NCBI RefSeq assembly: GCF_014843005.1
Contig: NZ_JACYXM010000006.1
Coordinates: 124,001-188,000, forward strand
Direction of reading: 5' to 3'
Source: Rhodanobacter sp. DHG33
GTDB taxonomy: Bacteria > Pseudomonadota > Gammaproteobacteria > Xanthomonadales > Rhodanobacteraceae
Length of the DNA stretch: 64,000 nucleotides
The notes below the pieces were generated by a model, which was given only the letters and a program-made list of their open reading frames with translations, did no database searches and was not told the origin of the DNA. The position numbers and the translations under genes are program-made. Position 1 is the first letter of the stretch; each line of letters opens with the position of its first letter. Below are positions 52,681 to 61,839 of this stretch, in pieces.

Positions 52681-54408
52681 TCAATGCTGGTTGTCGTCGT
52701 GCTTCTTGGGCGCGGGCTTGGGCGCTTCGTGATGGGTGGGCGCCGGACGAGCGGCGGGGCGCTGCGGTTCCGGGCGCGCCTGCGGTTGCGGGGCGGGGCG
52801 TTCCGGCGCGCGTTCCATGGGCTGTGGCGCCGGACGTTCGGCCGGCCGTTGCTGTGCAGGTTGTGCCGGTCGTTCCTGCGCGGGCTGCATCGGCCGTTGC
52901 ACGGGGCGCTCCTGCGCAGGCCGCTGGACGGGGCGTTCCGGCGTAGGCTGCGCCGGCCGTTCCATGGGGCGTGGTGCGGCGGCGTGTGCGGGTTCGGTAC
53001 GCGGCATTTCGCGCGCGGCTGCGGCTTCGGGGCGGGGCTGCTGCGCGGGGCGGGCGATTCCGCGCGGCGCCTCGTTCGCGGCGGGACGTGCCGCCGGTTG
53101 GGCGGCCGTGCGGGCCTGTTCGAAGCGGGCGGGTTCGGCGCCGCGCACCGGCGTGCCGAAATGCGGCGTGGTCATCGCCTGCGTGGCCGGCCTCTGACCG
53201 GCCGCGGCTGCGCGTTCGTTCACCACGTTGTTGTTGACTGTGCGATTGTTGGTGGTGTTGTTGGTATAGCGATTGTTGTTGTTGACCTGGTTGTTGTTCG
53301 TGGTGTTGTTGACCGTGCGGTTGTTGCTGTTGACGTAGTTGACCGTGCGGCTGTTGTTGATGTTGTTGGTGACGTAGCGGTTGACCACGGTGGTGGAACG
53401 CGAGACGTACACCGAGTTGTTGTGCACCACCGCCGGACGCTGCCAACCGCCGCCGCCCGCATAGCCGCCTTCACCGCCGTGACGGCCCCAGTTCATGCCC
53501 CAGCTGTTCCAGCCCCAGCCGGGATTCGGGCCCGGGCCACCGCCGTCGTGGTGATGGTCGAGCAGCGCAGCCACCACCACGCCCACGCCGAAGCCGATGG
53601 CGCCGGCCGCCACCATCTGGCCGGTGCTGTAGCCGCTCGGCTGGACATAGGTGTAGCCGGGATAGGTGGCCACCGGTTGGCCATACACGGTTTCCGGGTC
53701 GTATTGCGGCACGTAGACCGTATCGGGTTGCGCGGGCTGGAGCAGGATGGTCTGCTGCGGCGCCGGCACGACGGACGGCCCGGAGTACACGGGCTCTGCA
53801 TCGTCACCGCCTTGCACGACCTGGTCGCTGACCGTGCTGCCGGCAGGCTGGCTCACCACCTGCATCTGCGACGAGCTGCGCAGGCTGCCGTTGCTCTGCG
53901 CACGCTGGCGCATCACCTGGATGGCGTTCATCACGTCCGTGGGATCGTTGACGTAGGCCTCGCCCAGCGAGGTCGTCCACTGGATGTTCTGCGCCATCTG
54001 GTCGAGCACGGACGGGAATTGCGTCAGGCCCTTCACGCTGGGGTCCCAGGGTTGCGGATTGACCATGTTGGCCAACGGCGTCCCGGTCACGTGGGGATTC
54101 TGCTGCAGCATGTTGTCGGCAGCGGTGATCTGGTCCGGGTAGGTCGAGCCGGCCAGCACCTGCGCCACCAGCTTGTCGGGGAACAGCGCGATGGGCGCGA
54201 CCAGCTGATACAGCTGATCGGCCGTGGGCGGCGTATAGGGCGGCGCCTGCTGCGCACTTGCGCTGGTGCCGGCCGGTGCGGGCGCCGTACCGGATGCAGC
54301 GGGATTCGCGGCTGGCGTGTCGGCTGCCTTGTTGCAGCCGGCCAGCATCACGACGCCGGCGCAGAGCAATGCGCATGCGGTATTTCGGGTCAGGGTACGG
54401 TCGGTCAT
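52681..54408 (-). CDS. DUF3300 lipoprotein with Asn-rich and Pro/Arg-rich tails
   Basis: 575-residue predicted lipoprotein (lipobox MLAGC near 21-25). The DUF3300 domain (about 55-260) has YTPPTADQLYQLVAPIALFP and PDTVYVPQYDPETVYGQPVA. A hydrophobic, Gly-rich stretch (about 262-285) and a HHHDGGG patch follow. The next 80 residues are an Asn-rich array (VNSNNRTVNNTTNNN), and the last 170 are Pro/Arg/Gln-rich (RPAQPTPERPVQRPAQERP). These low-complexity parts suggest a surface or matrix role, but this is inference. Promoter with palindromic operator upstream. Confidence 0.82.
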   Translation of the reverse strand: MTDRTLTRNTACALLCAGVVMLAGCNKAADTPAANPAASGTAPAPAGTSASAQQAPPYTPPTADQLYQLVAPIALFPDKLVAQVLAGSTYPDQITAADNMLQQNPHVTGTPLANMVNPQPWDPSVKGLTQFPSVLDQMAQNIQWTTSLGEAYVNDPTDVMNAIQVMRQRAQSNGSLRSSSQMQVVSQPAGSTVSDQVVQGGDDAEPVYSGPSVVPAPQQTILLQPAQPDTVYVPQYDPETVYGQPVATYPGYTYVQPSGYSTGQMVAAGAIGFGVGVVVAALLDHHHDGGGPGPNPGWGWNSWGMNWGRHGGEGGYAGGGGWQRPAVVHNNSVYVSRSTTVVNRYVTNNINNSRTVNYVNSNNRTVNNTTNNNQVNNNNRYTNNTTNNRTVNNNVVNERAAAAGQRPATQAMTTPHFGTPVRGAEPARFEQARTAAQPAARPAANEAPRGIARPAQQPRPEAAAAREMPRTEPAHAAAPRPMERPAQPTPERPVQRPAQERPVQRPMQPAQERPAQPAQQRPAERPAPQPMERAPERPAPQPQARPEPQRPAARPAPTHHEAPKPAPKKHDDNQH

Positions 54409-54473
54409 CGGAAGCACTCCATGAGAGACGACGGTGAAACGGGCGCCGCGCGATGCGGCGGCGATGCCGGTCG

Positions 54474-54500
54474 ATTATCGTCACACGCAGCGTGTGACAA
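54474..54500 (-). promoter_or_regulatory. Promoter with 19-bp palindromic operator for the DUF3300 gene
   Basis: On the minus strand TTGTCA (54500-54495) and GATAAT (54479-54474) are 15 bases apart, about 66 bases before the ATG. The palindrome GTCACACGC-A-GCGTGTGAC (54480-54498, perfect 9-bp arms) covers the spacer and overlaps the -35. The halves have TCACA...TGTGA order, opposite to a CRP/Clp site. The regulator is unknown. Confidence 0.5.
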
Positions 54501-54574
54501 CCGTCGTCGCCGACGCACTGGTCATGCGCGATTCGGGCAGCGGGTCGGTTGCGCGGAATTTCTTGCGCGCACGT

Positions 54575-57500
54575 TCAGCGCTCGTAGCGGTAATTGAAGC
54601 TCGCCCGGTTGAAGTCGGTGGCGCTTTGCGCTTCGAAATTCCAGCGATGGCTGAGCCGGTAGCGCAGCGTGATGACCTGGCCGGGTTCGAAAAGACCTAC
54701 GCCGTAACTGAGGTAGAGCCGCGGCGACAGATACTTGCCCACGGTGAAGGCGGAGTTGCCGCCCAGCGCCTCGTTGCTGGAGACGCCGATGTCGTCCACG
54801 CCGATCTTCGATCCGATGCTCTTGGCCAGCAGATTGCCCGCCGCGGAACCCAGCGCCTGCGCGGCGGCGCCCAGCATGTCGCCTTCGCCGCCCTTCACCT
54901 GCGACAGCGGCTTGCCCGTGATCAGGTAGGAAAGCGCGTCGGATTGCTCCATCAGCGGATTGGAGAACACGGTGAGCACCGGGCGTTGCGCGGTGCCAGA
55001 AATCTGCAGGCCTACTTCCTGCCCTTCGTCGATGGTGGCGTTGGGGTTGAGCTTGCGGACCGCACGGATGTCCAGTCCGGGATTGTCGATGGGCGTGCTG
55101 GCGAACAGCAGCTTGCCGCTCTGGATCGCCAGATTCTGGCCGTAGGCCTTGTACGTGCCGCTCACCGTGACCTGGCCCTGCCCGGTGGTGGCACGGCCGG
55201 GACGCTCGTTGACCGTGAGCACGCCGCCGAGGCGCCCATCGAGCCCCATGCCGGCCAGATGCGTCTTGCGGCCGAGATCCACCTTCACCGTGGCGGTGAA
55301 CGGCAAGGCGCTGCCAGGCTCGGGCTGCGGGCGATCCACCACCACCACGTCGGGCGACGCCTTGCTGGCGCCTGCGCCGGGCAGCTTGTCGAGGTTCACG
55401 TCGGCGCTGTCCATCAGCACCGAGCCGCTGAGGCCCAGTCCCTGCGCGCTGCGTTGCAGGCGCAGGTCGGGCGCGATCACGACCTTGGCTGCGGGAATGT
55501 CGGCCGCGGTGAACTGATTGCCCTTGATCGCGATGTCGGTGGCGATGTCGCCGCCGATGCCGGCCACACCATTCACCGCCAGCGTGCCTGCACCGGACTG
55601 CACGCTGCCGTCCACCCGCAGGCTGTGCGCGTCGATGGCGCGTACCGTCATCCGGCCCTGCGCGAGTTTCAGCCCCGCTGCCGGCACTTCGGCAGCGAAG
55701 TCGCCCAGCGTGGCGTCGCCGCTGACGGCCGGTTGTGCCAGCGTGCCGCCAAGGCGGAAGCTGCCGCTGGCCTGGCCATGCACGTTCGCCAGCGAGCTGC
55801 CGAACAGTTCGATGAAGGCGAGGCTGTTCAGGCGCAGGTCGATCTGTCCGCCCAGCGACTGCTGCTTGCCGGACACGCTCACCTGGCCGTCCAGGCGCCC
55901 GCCGTGATCGAGCCCGGCGCGCACGGTGAAATCCTGGCTGCTGGCGCCGAGGTTGGCGTTCAATGCAAAGCCGTCGTAGCTCAGCAGCGGCGCGTCGGTA
56001 TGCTCGGTGTAGGTGACGCTGCCGCGTGCGGAGCTGACGTTGGCATGTCCGCTGAGCGCACCGGCGGCGCTGCGATGCAGCTGGCCGTCGCCTTGCAGGT
56101 TGCCGTCCACGCGCACCGGCAGGTCGGCTTCGCCTGCGGCATTGAGCAGCAGGGCCAATGGCAGCGCGCGCAACTGGTAGCTGGCGTCGAGGTTGCCGCC
56201 CTTGTCCTGCTTCGCGCTGACGCACAGCTGGGGATCGCCTGCCGTGAGGCACAGCTCGGACAGGCTGGCGGCGCCGTCGCGCCAGGCGAGCGCGCTGGAC
56301 TGCTGCAGGCGCCATCCGGGCAGGCCCTGCGGATCGAGGTTCAGCGCGGACAGCGTGCCGCTCCATGCATCGTTCTTCAGCGCGCCATGCAGGGCCAGCG
56401 CGCCGGAGATCTGGCTGCCGTTCGCCTCCAGCGCCAGCCGATGGTCGCCCTGGCTGCCTTCGGCCAGCAGGTGGACGCGCTGGAACACCAGGCCGCCGGC
56501 GTGCGCACCGCTGGCGGTGAGTTCCAGCTTGCCCGCGGGATGGCTGATGTCGGGAATGCCGGCGATGAGCTGCAGCGTATCCACGCGCTGCTGCTGCCAC
56601 GCCAACGCGTTGCCGTTCAGATGGCCGTTGACGGAAAGCTTCGGCAGCAGGCCGCGGATGGCAAAGCGGCCGTTCAGACGGCCGCCGGCGTCGGGCAGCC
56701 AGTCGCCGAGCGAGGCAATCGCGAGGGTGAGGTCGGCGTCGTTGCTCTGGCCTGGCTTGGCGTCGAGCTGCACCGTGCTGCCAGCGGACGACAGCTTCAA
56801 CGTGCCGTCGATCACCTGGTTAGGCGACAGATGCAATTTCCCATCGCCGCCGATGGTGCGGTCGCGCAGGCGTCCGGCGAGTTGCCTGAGTTCCACCGTG
56901 GCATCGGGGCCGGCCTTTGCCAGTGTGCCCTGGCTGGCGAGCGTGAAATCCAGTGCGCCGTTCCAGCCCGCGAACAACTGGCCGGGATCGAAGCGGCTGG
57001 CCTTGGCATCGAGCCGCCAGCCAAGCACGGGCTGCAGTTGCAGCGTGCCTTGCGCCTGCAACTGGCCCTGTGCCTGCTGCAAGGTGAGCGGGTGCAGGGA
57101 GATCGCCTGCGGCGTCCCGTCGATATTCAAGACCAGATGCGCGGGCTTGCCGAGCGGCCCGACGGTGACGTCTCCGGCGGCATGGAAATTTTCGGCGTTG
57201 CCGTTGGCGTCCAGCCTGCCAGTGCTGGCCAGCGGCTGGCCGACCAGTTCGGCGGGCAGTTGCACGCCGTTCCACTGGATGGTCAGTTGGCCGCCCACGG
57301 GTTTCGCATCGAGCTGCAGCGTGCCGCTGGCGGCAAGCGTTCCCTTGATCTGCGGCGAGGCCAGCGCGAGTTGCTGCAGCGCCAGCGTCTTGCCGTCGTC
57401 GCTGATGCTCGCGCGCAAGGGTTGCAGCAGGACGCGGTACTGGTTGAGGTCCAGCGTGCCGGCGAGTTCGCCGCCATGGCGGTCGCCATGGCCTTGCACG

Positions 57501-58318
57501 GCCAGTGCCACGGAGGTCAGCGCGCTGTCGCCGAGCAGCGGCGTGGGATCGAAGCGTGGCGCATCGAGCGTGGCCTTCCATGCGTACCTGGCGTTCTGCA
57601 TCAGGTCGAGGTGCAGGCGGGCCGCCATTGGCTGCGTGAGTTGCAGGTCCAGCAGCACCTGCTTGCCGTCGCCGTTGGCGGTGACCTGGCCGGCATAGCG
57701 GGTATCGCCCACCTGCCATGCGAACCCGGCCTTGCCGCTGCCGCGCTGCCCGCTGGCGAGGGCAAGCCGGCCTTCGAGGTCGACATGTCCATCCGGCGCG
57801 CGCAGCTTCAGGGTGTCGAGGGCGATGCCTGCCTTTGTCCAGCTCCCCGCCAGATCGAGGCTGTCGGAGGCGAACACGGGCTGGCCCGCCTGGCTCACGC
57901 GCACCGTGCCGATGTGCGCGCGATCCAGCCGCAGGTCGATGGGCGGCTTGAGCGAAAAGCTGCTGGAGCTTTCGTTGTCGTCGCTGCTTTTCGGCAGCGC
58001 CACCGTCACGTCTTCGAGGTCGAGCTCGCTGACGTGCACGCGGCCGGCCAGCAGCGGCCAGAAGCGCAGGTCGAGATGCGCCTGCGCCACGTCGACCCGC
58101 GTGCCCTTGCCGTCGTCGTAGCGCAGGCCGTCCAGTTGCAACGGACCGAGCAGTGCGCCTTGCGCCTGCTTCCATTGCAGTGCGCCGTGCGTGGCCGATT
58201 GAGCGCGCGCCAAAGCGAAGCGCAGCCCAGCACCAGTGGCCAGCAGCCACCACAGTGCGGTAGCCGTCACCAGCAGCAGGACAGCGAAGGCGATGGCGAT
58301 GCGCTTCAGCCACTTCAT
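54575..58318 (-). CDS. tamB: Translocation and assembly module protein TamB
   Basis: 1247-residue periplasm-spanning TamB, with one N-terminal TM helix (about 5-25) and a very long beta-repeat chain (AsmA/TamB-like) of about 1100 residues, plus the conserved C-terminal DUF490 barrel segment ending RWNFEAQSATDFNRASFNYR. It works with TamA in inserting some outer-membrane proteins, and the family also carries phospholipids between membranes. The C-terminal domain GVDDIGVSSNEALGGN and the final aromatic-rich strand are intact. It lies downstream of tamA with a 214-base gap. Confidence 0.93.
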   Translation of the reverse strand: MKWLKRIAIAFAVLLLVTATALWWLLATGAGLRFALARAQSATHGALQWKQAQGALLGPLQLDGLRYDDGKGTRVDVAQAHLDLRFWPLLAGRVHVSELDLEDVTVALPKSSDDNESSSSFSLKPPIDLRLDRAHIGTVRVSQAGQPVFASDSLDLAGSWTKAGIALDTLKLRAPDGHVDLEGRLALASGQRGSGKAGFAWQVGDTRYAGQVTANGDGKQVLLDLQLTQPMAARLHLDLMQNARYAWKATLDAPRFDPTPLLGDSALTSVALAVQGHGDRHGGELAGTLDLNQYRVLLQPLRASISDDGKTLALQQLALASPQIKGTLAASGTLQLDAKPVGGQLTIQWNGVQLPAELVGQPLASTGRLDANGNAENFHAAGDVTVGPLGKPAHLVLNIDGTPQAISLHPLTLQQAQGQLQAQGTLQLQPVLGWRLDAKASRFDPGQLFAGWNGALDFTLASQGTLAKAGPDATVELRQLAGRLRDRTIGGDGKLHLSPNQVIDGTLKLSSAGSTVQLDAKPGQSNDADLTLAIASLGDWLPDAGGRLNGRFAIRGLLPKLSVNGHLNGNALAWQQQRVDTLQLIAGIPDISHPAGKLELTASGAHAGGLVFQRVHLLAEGSQGDHRLALEANGSQISGALALHGALKNDAWSGTLSALNLDPQGLPGWRLQQSSALAWRDGAASLSELCLTAGDPQLCVSAKQDKGGNLDASYQLRALPLALLLNAAGEADLPVRVDGNLQGDGQLHRSAAGALSGHANVSSARGSVTYTEHTDAPLLSYDGFALNANLGASSQDFTVRAGLDHGGRLDGQVSVSGKQQSLGGQIDLRLNSLAFIELFGSSLANVHGQASGSFRLGGTLAQPAVSGDATLGDFAAEVPAAGLKLAQGRMTVRAIDAHSLRVDGSVQSGAGTLAVNGVAGIGGDIATDIAIKGNQFTAADIPAAKVVIAPDLRLQRSAQGLGLSGSVLMDSADVNLDKLPGAGASKASPDVVVVDRPQPEPGSALPFTATVKVDLGRKTHLAGMGLDGRLGGVLTVNERPGRATTGQGQVTVSGTYKAYGQNLAIQSGKLLFASTPIDNPGLDIRAVRKLNPNATIDEGQEVGLQISGTAQRPVLTVFSNPLMEQSDALSYLITGKPLSQVKGGEGDMLGAAAQALGSAAGNLLAKSIGSKIGVDDIGVSSNEALGGNSAFTVGKYLSPRLYLSYGVGLFEPGQVITLRYRLSHRWNFEAQSATDFNRASFNYRYER

Positions 58319-58393
58319 GATGTTGTCTTCTGCCTCCGGGTTGCTTCGGTCGCCGCGCGTTTGTGGATTGCAGAACCAAGCCCTTTGCCTATG

Positions 58394-58536
58394 TCGAAGA
58401 CGGGCTGTCCTGCCCGTCTTCGACTCGCCGAGTCCGCTGCGCAGACTTGGCTCCGCGCATCGTCCACTGTGTGGCCGATGCGCGTGCGATCCATCCGTGG
58501 ATCGCTTGTGAGCAGTCGCCTGCGACGGCTGCTCAC
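58394..58536 (-). promoter_or_regulatory. Hairpin-rich tamA-tamB intergenic segment
   Basis: In minus-strand order from tamA: a long hairpin overlapping the stop codon (CTGCTCAC / GTGAGCAG, 58508-58536, with an inner TCGC/GCGA), GCGATCCA / TGGATCGC (58486-58505), GCGCATCG / CGATGCGC (58456-58483), and a 12-bp perfect stem (TCGAAGACGGGC / GCCCGTCTTCGA, 58394-58423). No U-run follows any of them. They may stabilise the tamA 3-prime end or lower tamB output. Confidence 0.6.
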
Positions 58537-60296
58537 AGGTCCGGTCCGATCACCAGGTGCAGCACCACGCCATGGCGCTGCGAGTCGTTGATCGGCGTGC
58601 CGATGTCCACCCGGATCATGCCCACCGGCGAGCGCCAGCGCACGCCGACGCCGGTGCCGAGCTTGGGCTGGAAATCGACCGCGTCGAAGGCGTTGCCGGC
58701 GTCGATGAAGGTGGCGATGCCCCAGTTGCGGGTGAAGTAGTGCTCCACTTCGGCGCTGGCCACCAGCAGGTTGCTGCCGCCGATCACGCGGCCGTAGCTG
58801 TTCTCGGGGCCGATGGACTGGAAGCCGTAGCCGCGCACTGAGCGGTCACCACCGGCGAAGAAGCGCAACTGCGGCGGCAGCGCGGCGAAATCATCGGTCC
58901 AGGTCTTGCCGGCGCTGCCGCGCAGGATCAGCCGGTTGCGCTGCTTTGCGCCGAACGCGTGTATCCATTTCGCGTCGGCGGTGAGCTGGCTGAAGCTGGC
59001 GGAGGAGAGCAGGTCGCCCGCCGTGCTGCGCGCCGCGAAGTTCAGCGACCAGCCGTCGTGGACGAAATCGACGTTGTCGGCCTGCTTGCGCGACAGCGAG
59101 GCCTCGGCGAACAGCAGCGTGCTGTTGCCGTGCTCGATGCCGGGCGTGTCGTCGGGCTCGTCGCTGCGCTTGCCCACGGTGAAGGTGCCGGACAGCGCGT
59201 GCAGGCCCACGGTGCGCGTCCAGCCGTGCCACAGCTGCGTCTCGTTGGCGACCAGTTCCAGCGTGCGCGACTGCGAGGTGTCGGTGTTGGCGTCGCGGTA
59301 GTTGGCGCCGAAGTTGAGGCTGCGCTGGTTGTCGCCGGGTAGCGGTATGGAATACAGCGTGGACAGCATTTTCAGCCGCTGCGCCAGCACCAGTTCGTTC
59401 TTCCATTTGTGGCCGCTGCGGTTGACCCAGCGGCGCTCCAGGCCGCCGCGCACGCCGAGGCCGGTGTCGGTGCCGATGAAGGGGCCGCCGGTGTAGATGG
59501 TGCGCTTCGCCGGTGCGAGTTCCACCTCGATGTCGACCCGGCCGTCCGCTTTCTCGTCGATCTGCGGCAGCACGTTGACCACGGCGAAGTAGTCCGCGCC
59601 GTTCAAGGCCTGCTGCAATTGCAACAGCTGATTCTGATCGAAGTAATCGCCGGACTTGAACGGCACGTAGCGTTCGAGAAAGCCGTCCTTGAACTGCGAG
59701 CCCTCGAAATGCACGGTGCCATAGCGGTAGCGCTGGCCCGCCTGCCAGGCCAGCCGGATCGCCGCGCTGCGCTGCGCCGTGTCCACCTCGACGCGATGCG
59801 TCACCAGCTTCGCGTCGAGGAAGCCGCTCGCGGTCAGCGCAGCCGACAGCGCATCGCGCGCGGCGTCGTAGCTGGCGTGGTCCAGTTGCTTGCCGCGCAT
59901 GCGCGTCAGCGCGTTGCGCGCATGGCGGATGGAGGGCAGCGCGAGCGCGTCGGCGTCGAGCTGCACGTCCACCGAGGCGACCTTCACCGGTTCGCCCACG
60001 CGAACGTCCAGCGTCACTTTCCAGTCCTTGCCGACCTGCTGCAGTTGCGGCGTGACGTCCGCGTCGTAGTAACCATAAGGCTCCAGCGCCGTCTTCGCTT
60101 GCGCGGGGGCCTGTGCGTATAGGCGACGCATCTGCGCTTCGCTGACGTCGCGCTGCGCGTATTGCGACAGCCCCACCGACGCCGCAATGGCCTGCTGCAG
60201 CGGTTCGTCCACGCCGCGCACCACCAGTTGCACGCCGGCTTGCGCGAATGTCGCGAACAGCAGCAGCGGCAGGGCGAGCAGGGTGGCGCGGCGCAT
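58533..60296 (-). CDS. tamA: Outer-membrane assembly factor TamA
   Basis: 587-residue Omp85/BamA-family protein of the TAM complex: signal peptide (about 1-20), three POTRA domains (about 22-270) and a C-terminal 16-strand barrel with the Omp85 motif (FFAGGDRSVRGYGFQSIGP near 480-498). The final barrel strand ends with VVLHLVIGPDL, so the last residue is Leu rather than Phe. It pairs with TamB, the next gene. The start at 60296 gives a proper signal peptide; the ribosome site is distant. The 220 bases before it hold the upp terminator and no other gene. Confidence 0.93.
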   Translation of the reverse strand: MRRATLLALPLLLFATFAQAGVQLVVRGVDEPLQQAIAASVGLSQYAQRDVSEAQMRRLYAQAPAQAKTALEPYGYYDADVTPQLQQVGKDWKVTLDVRVGEPVKVASVDVQLDADALALPSIRHARNALTRMRGKQLDHASYDAARDALSAALTASGFLDAKLVTHRVEVDTAQRSAAIRLAWQAGQRYRYGTVHFEGSQFKDGFLERYVPFKSGDYFDQNQLLQLQQALNGADYFAVVNVLPQIDEKADGRVDIEVELAPAKRTIYTGGPFIGTDTGLGVRGGLERRWVNRSGHKWKNELVLAQRLKMLSTLYSIPLPGDNQRSLNFGANYRDANTDTSQSRTLELVANETQLWHGWTRTVGLHALSGTFTVGKRSDEPDDTPGIEHGNSTLLFAEASLSRKQADNVDFVHDGWSLNFAARSTAGDLLSSASFSQLTADAKWIHAFGAKQRNRLILRGSAGKTWTDDFAALPPQLRFFAGGDRSVRGYGFQSIGPENSYGRVIGGSNLLVASAEVEHYFTRNWGIATFIDAGNAFDAVDFQPKLGTGVGVRWRSPVGMIRVDIGTPINDSQRHGVVLHLVIGPDL

Positions 60297-60457
60297 GCGT
60301 CGGGATCCGTCCTCAAACGTTCGTGGTTGAGGAAGCTTAGCGAAGTGAGGTGAAAGACGGGTTTTTTTGCGATCGCCGATCTTGGCGGCCATCGTCTTTA
60401 GCGTCGCCGCCAGCGCGATGTCAGAAGCCGTTCTGGACGAATTCCGGGTACGCCGAA

Positions 60458-60488
60458 AACAGGAACGCCGCGCGTGGCGCGGCGTTCC
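60458..60488 (-). terminator. Intrinsic terminator of upp
   Basis: 12-bp perfect stem GGAACGCCGCGC (60462-60473) with GCGCGGCGTTCC (60477-60488). On the minus strand it is followed by UGUUUUCGG, 28 bases past the upp stop. Confidence 0.85.
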
Positions 60489-60516
60489 CTTTGCGGGCAT
60501 TCGAACGGATCCGCAT

Positions 60517-61155
60517 TCAGCCCGGCAGTTGCTTGGTGCCGAAGATCTTGTCGCCCGCATCGCCCAGGCCGGGCAGGATGTAGCCCTGTCCGTTGAGCCG
60601 CTCGTCGATGGCGGCGGTGTAGATCTCGATGTCGGGGTGGGCGGCCTCGATGCGCTTCAGGCCTTCCGGCGCGGCGACCAGGAACAGGCCTTTGATGCGC
60701 GTGCACCCGGCGGCCTTGAGCATGTCCACGGTGGCGACCAGGGTGCCGGCGGTGGCGAGCATGGGGTCGACGATCAGTGCGATGCGTTCGTCCATGCGGC
60801 CGGTGAGTTTCTCGTAGTAGGCGATGGGCTTGAGCGTCTGCTCGTCGCGCTGCAGGCCCACCACGCTGACCTTGGCCGCAGGGATCAGGTCGAGCACGCC
60901 GGGCAGCATGCCGAGGCCCGCGCGCAGGATGGGCACGATGGTGATCTTGGCGCCCTTGATCCGCTGCACGGTCAGCGGCCCGGCCCAGCCGTCGATATGT
61001 TCCTCGACGGTTTCCAGGTCCTTGGTGGCCTCGTAGGTGAGCAGGGCGGCGACTTCGCCGGCCAGCTCGCGGAATTCCTTGGTGCTGATCCCGGCGCGGC
61101 GCATCAGGCCGAGCTTGTGCTGGATGAGCGGGTGGCGGACTTCGACGGTTTTCAT
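60517..61155 (-). CDS. upp: Uracil phosphoribosyltransferase
   Basis: 212-residue salvage enzyme making UMP from uracil and PRPP. The PRPP-binding loop is [19 protein letters not shown] (about 130-148), and the uracil-specific [16 protein letters not shown] lies at the end (about 192-207). The length is typical. The ATG at 61155 matches the family N-terminus ([16 protein letters not shown]); a longer frame upstream adds a basic stretch absent from relatives. A dedicated uracil permease (uraA) is not next door. Single-gene unit with a clear terminator. Confidence 0.97.
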   Translation of the reverse strand: MKTVEVRHPLIQHKLGLMRRAGISTKEFRELAGEVAALLTYEATKDLETVEEHIDGWAGPLTVQRIKGAKITIVPILRAGLGMLPGVLDLIPAAKVSVVGLQRDEQTLKPIAYYEKLTGRMDERIALIVDPMLATAGTLVATVDMLKAAGCTRIKGLFLVAAPEGLKRIEAAHPDIEIYTAAIDERLNGQGYILPGLGDAGDKIFGTKQLPG

Positions 61156-61276
61156 CGGCCAAGCATAGCGGCGGGAATCACCGCGACAAGCGCCTAGCCG
61201 GGGCAGCGTAGGAATCCGGGCAAACCGGGCGCAGCGTGCCGGGAGCAACGCCGTCGCGGATGGTTTTCCGCGAAGC

Positions 61277-61310
61277 CAAAAGAACGGGCACCGCCTTGCG
61301 GCGGTGCCCG
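61277..61310 (-). terminator. Intrinsic terminator of the PsiF-like gene
   Basis: 11-bp perfect stem CGGGCACCGCC (61285-61295), loop TTGC, GGCGGTGCCCG (61300-61310). On the minus strand UUCUUUUGG follows. It begins 18 bases past the stop. Confidence 0.87.
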
Positions 61311-61327
61311 GTGTACGGCGATCGGGC

Positions 61328-61693
61328 TCAGTGCGCGGGGGCAGGAGCCGCGGAGGCGTCGCCCTTGAGGCAGGTGCTCATGAAGGACTTGCGGTCGGCG
61401 CCCTTGAGCGCCTTGGTCTTGGCGTCGGCGTTGCAGGTCTTCATCTTTTCCTGCTGCGTGGTCTTGGCGGCCGGCGCGGCGGCGGCGCTTTCGCCCTTGA
61501 GGCAGGAGCTCATGAAGGTTTTGCGGTCGGCGCCGGTCTTGCCGGTAGCCTGCTTGTTGCAGTCGCTCATGCGCTGTTGCTGCGGAGTGAGGGTCTTGCC
61601 AGTGGCGGCGGCTTGCGGCGTGGCGGCGAACGCGACGGTGGTGGCGAAGGCGAGGGCGGCGCAGGCGGCGATCTGGCTGAAACGCAACGTCAT
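61328..61693 (-). CDS. psiF: PsiF-repeat secreted protein
   Basis: 121-residue exported protein: signal peptide (about 1-23, ending AFA), then two PsiF-type repeats, each with two cysteines: [19 protein letters not shown] with SSCLKGE, and [20 protein letters not shown] with STCLKGD. An Ala/Pro-rich linker joins them. PsiF of E. coli is phosphate-starvation induced and of unknown function; a Pho box was not seen here. GGGAGGAA precedes the ATG. Confidence 0.85.
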   Translation of the reverse strand: MTLRFSQIAACAALAFATTVAFAATPQAAATGKTLTPQQQRMSDCNKQATGKTGADRKTFMSSCLKGESAAAAPAAKTTQQEKMKTCNADAKTKALKGADRKSFMSTCLKGDASAAPAPAH

Positions 61694-61792
61694 GATGGTT
61701 CCTCCCGAGGTGACCGGCGGCTGCCGGCGTGCGCAGTCTATCGCTGCGGAGGGCGCATCGATGCTGAACGACGGAAGGTTGGCGTAGGCCGG

Positions 61793-61821
61793 GCGCCCGC
61801 CGCACGGTCGGCGGCGGGCGC
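61793..61821 (-). terminator. Hairpin after the class III aminotransferase
   Basis: 10-bp perfect stem GCGCCCGCCG (61793-61802) with CGGCGGGCGC (61812-61821), starting 19 bases past the stop on the minus strand, with no U-run. It also lies upstream of the PsiF-like gene, so read-through may matter. Confidence 0.45.
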
Positions 61822-61839
61822 GGGCGTGTGTGGCGCCGG

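Noticed and set aside
54434-58591. A 1385-codon open frame on the plus strand across tamB
   Set aside because: It is antisense to TamB, lacks family motifs and is explained by the high-GC third-position bias of tamB.
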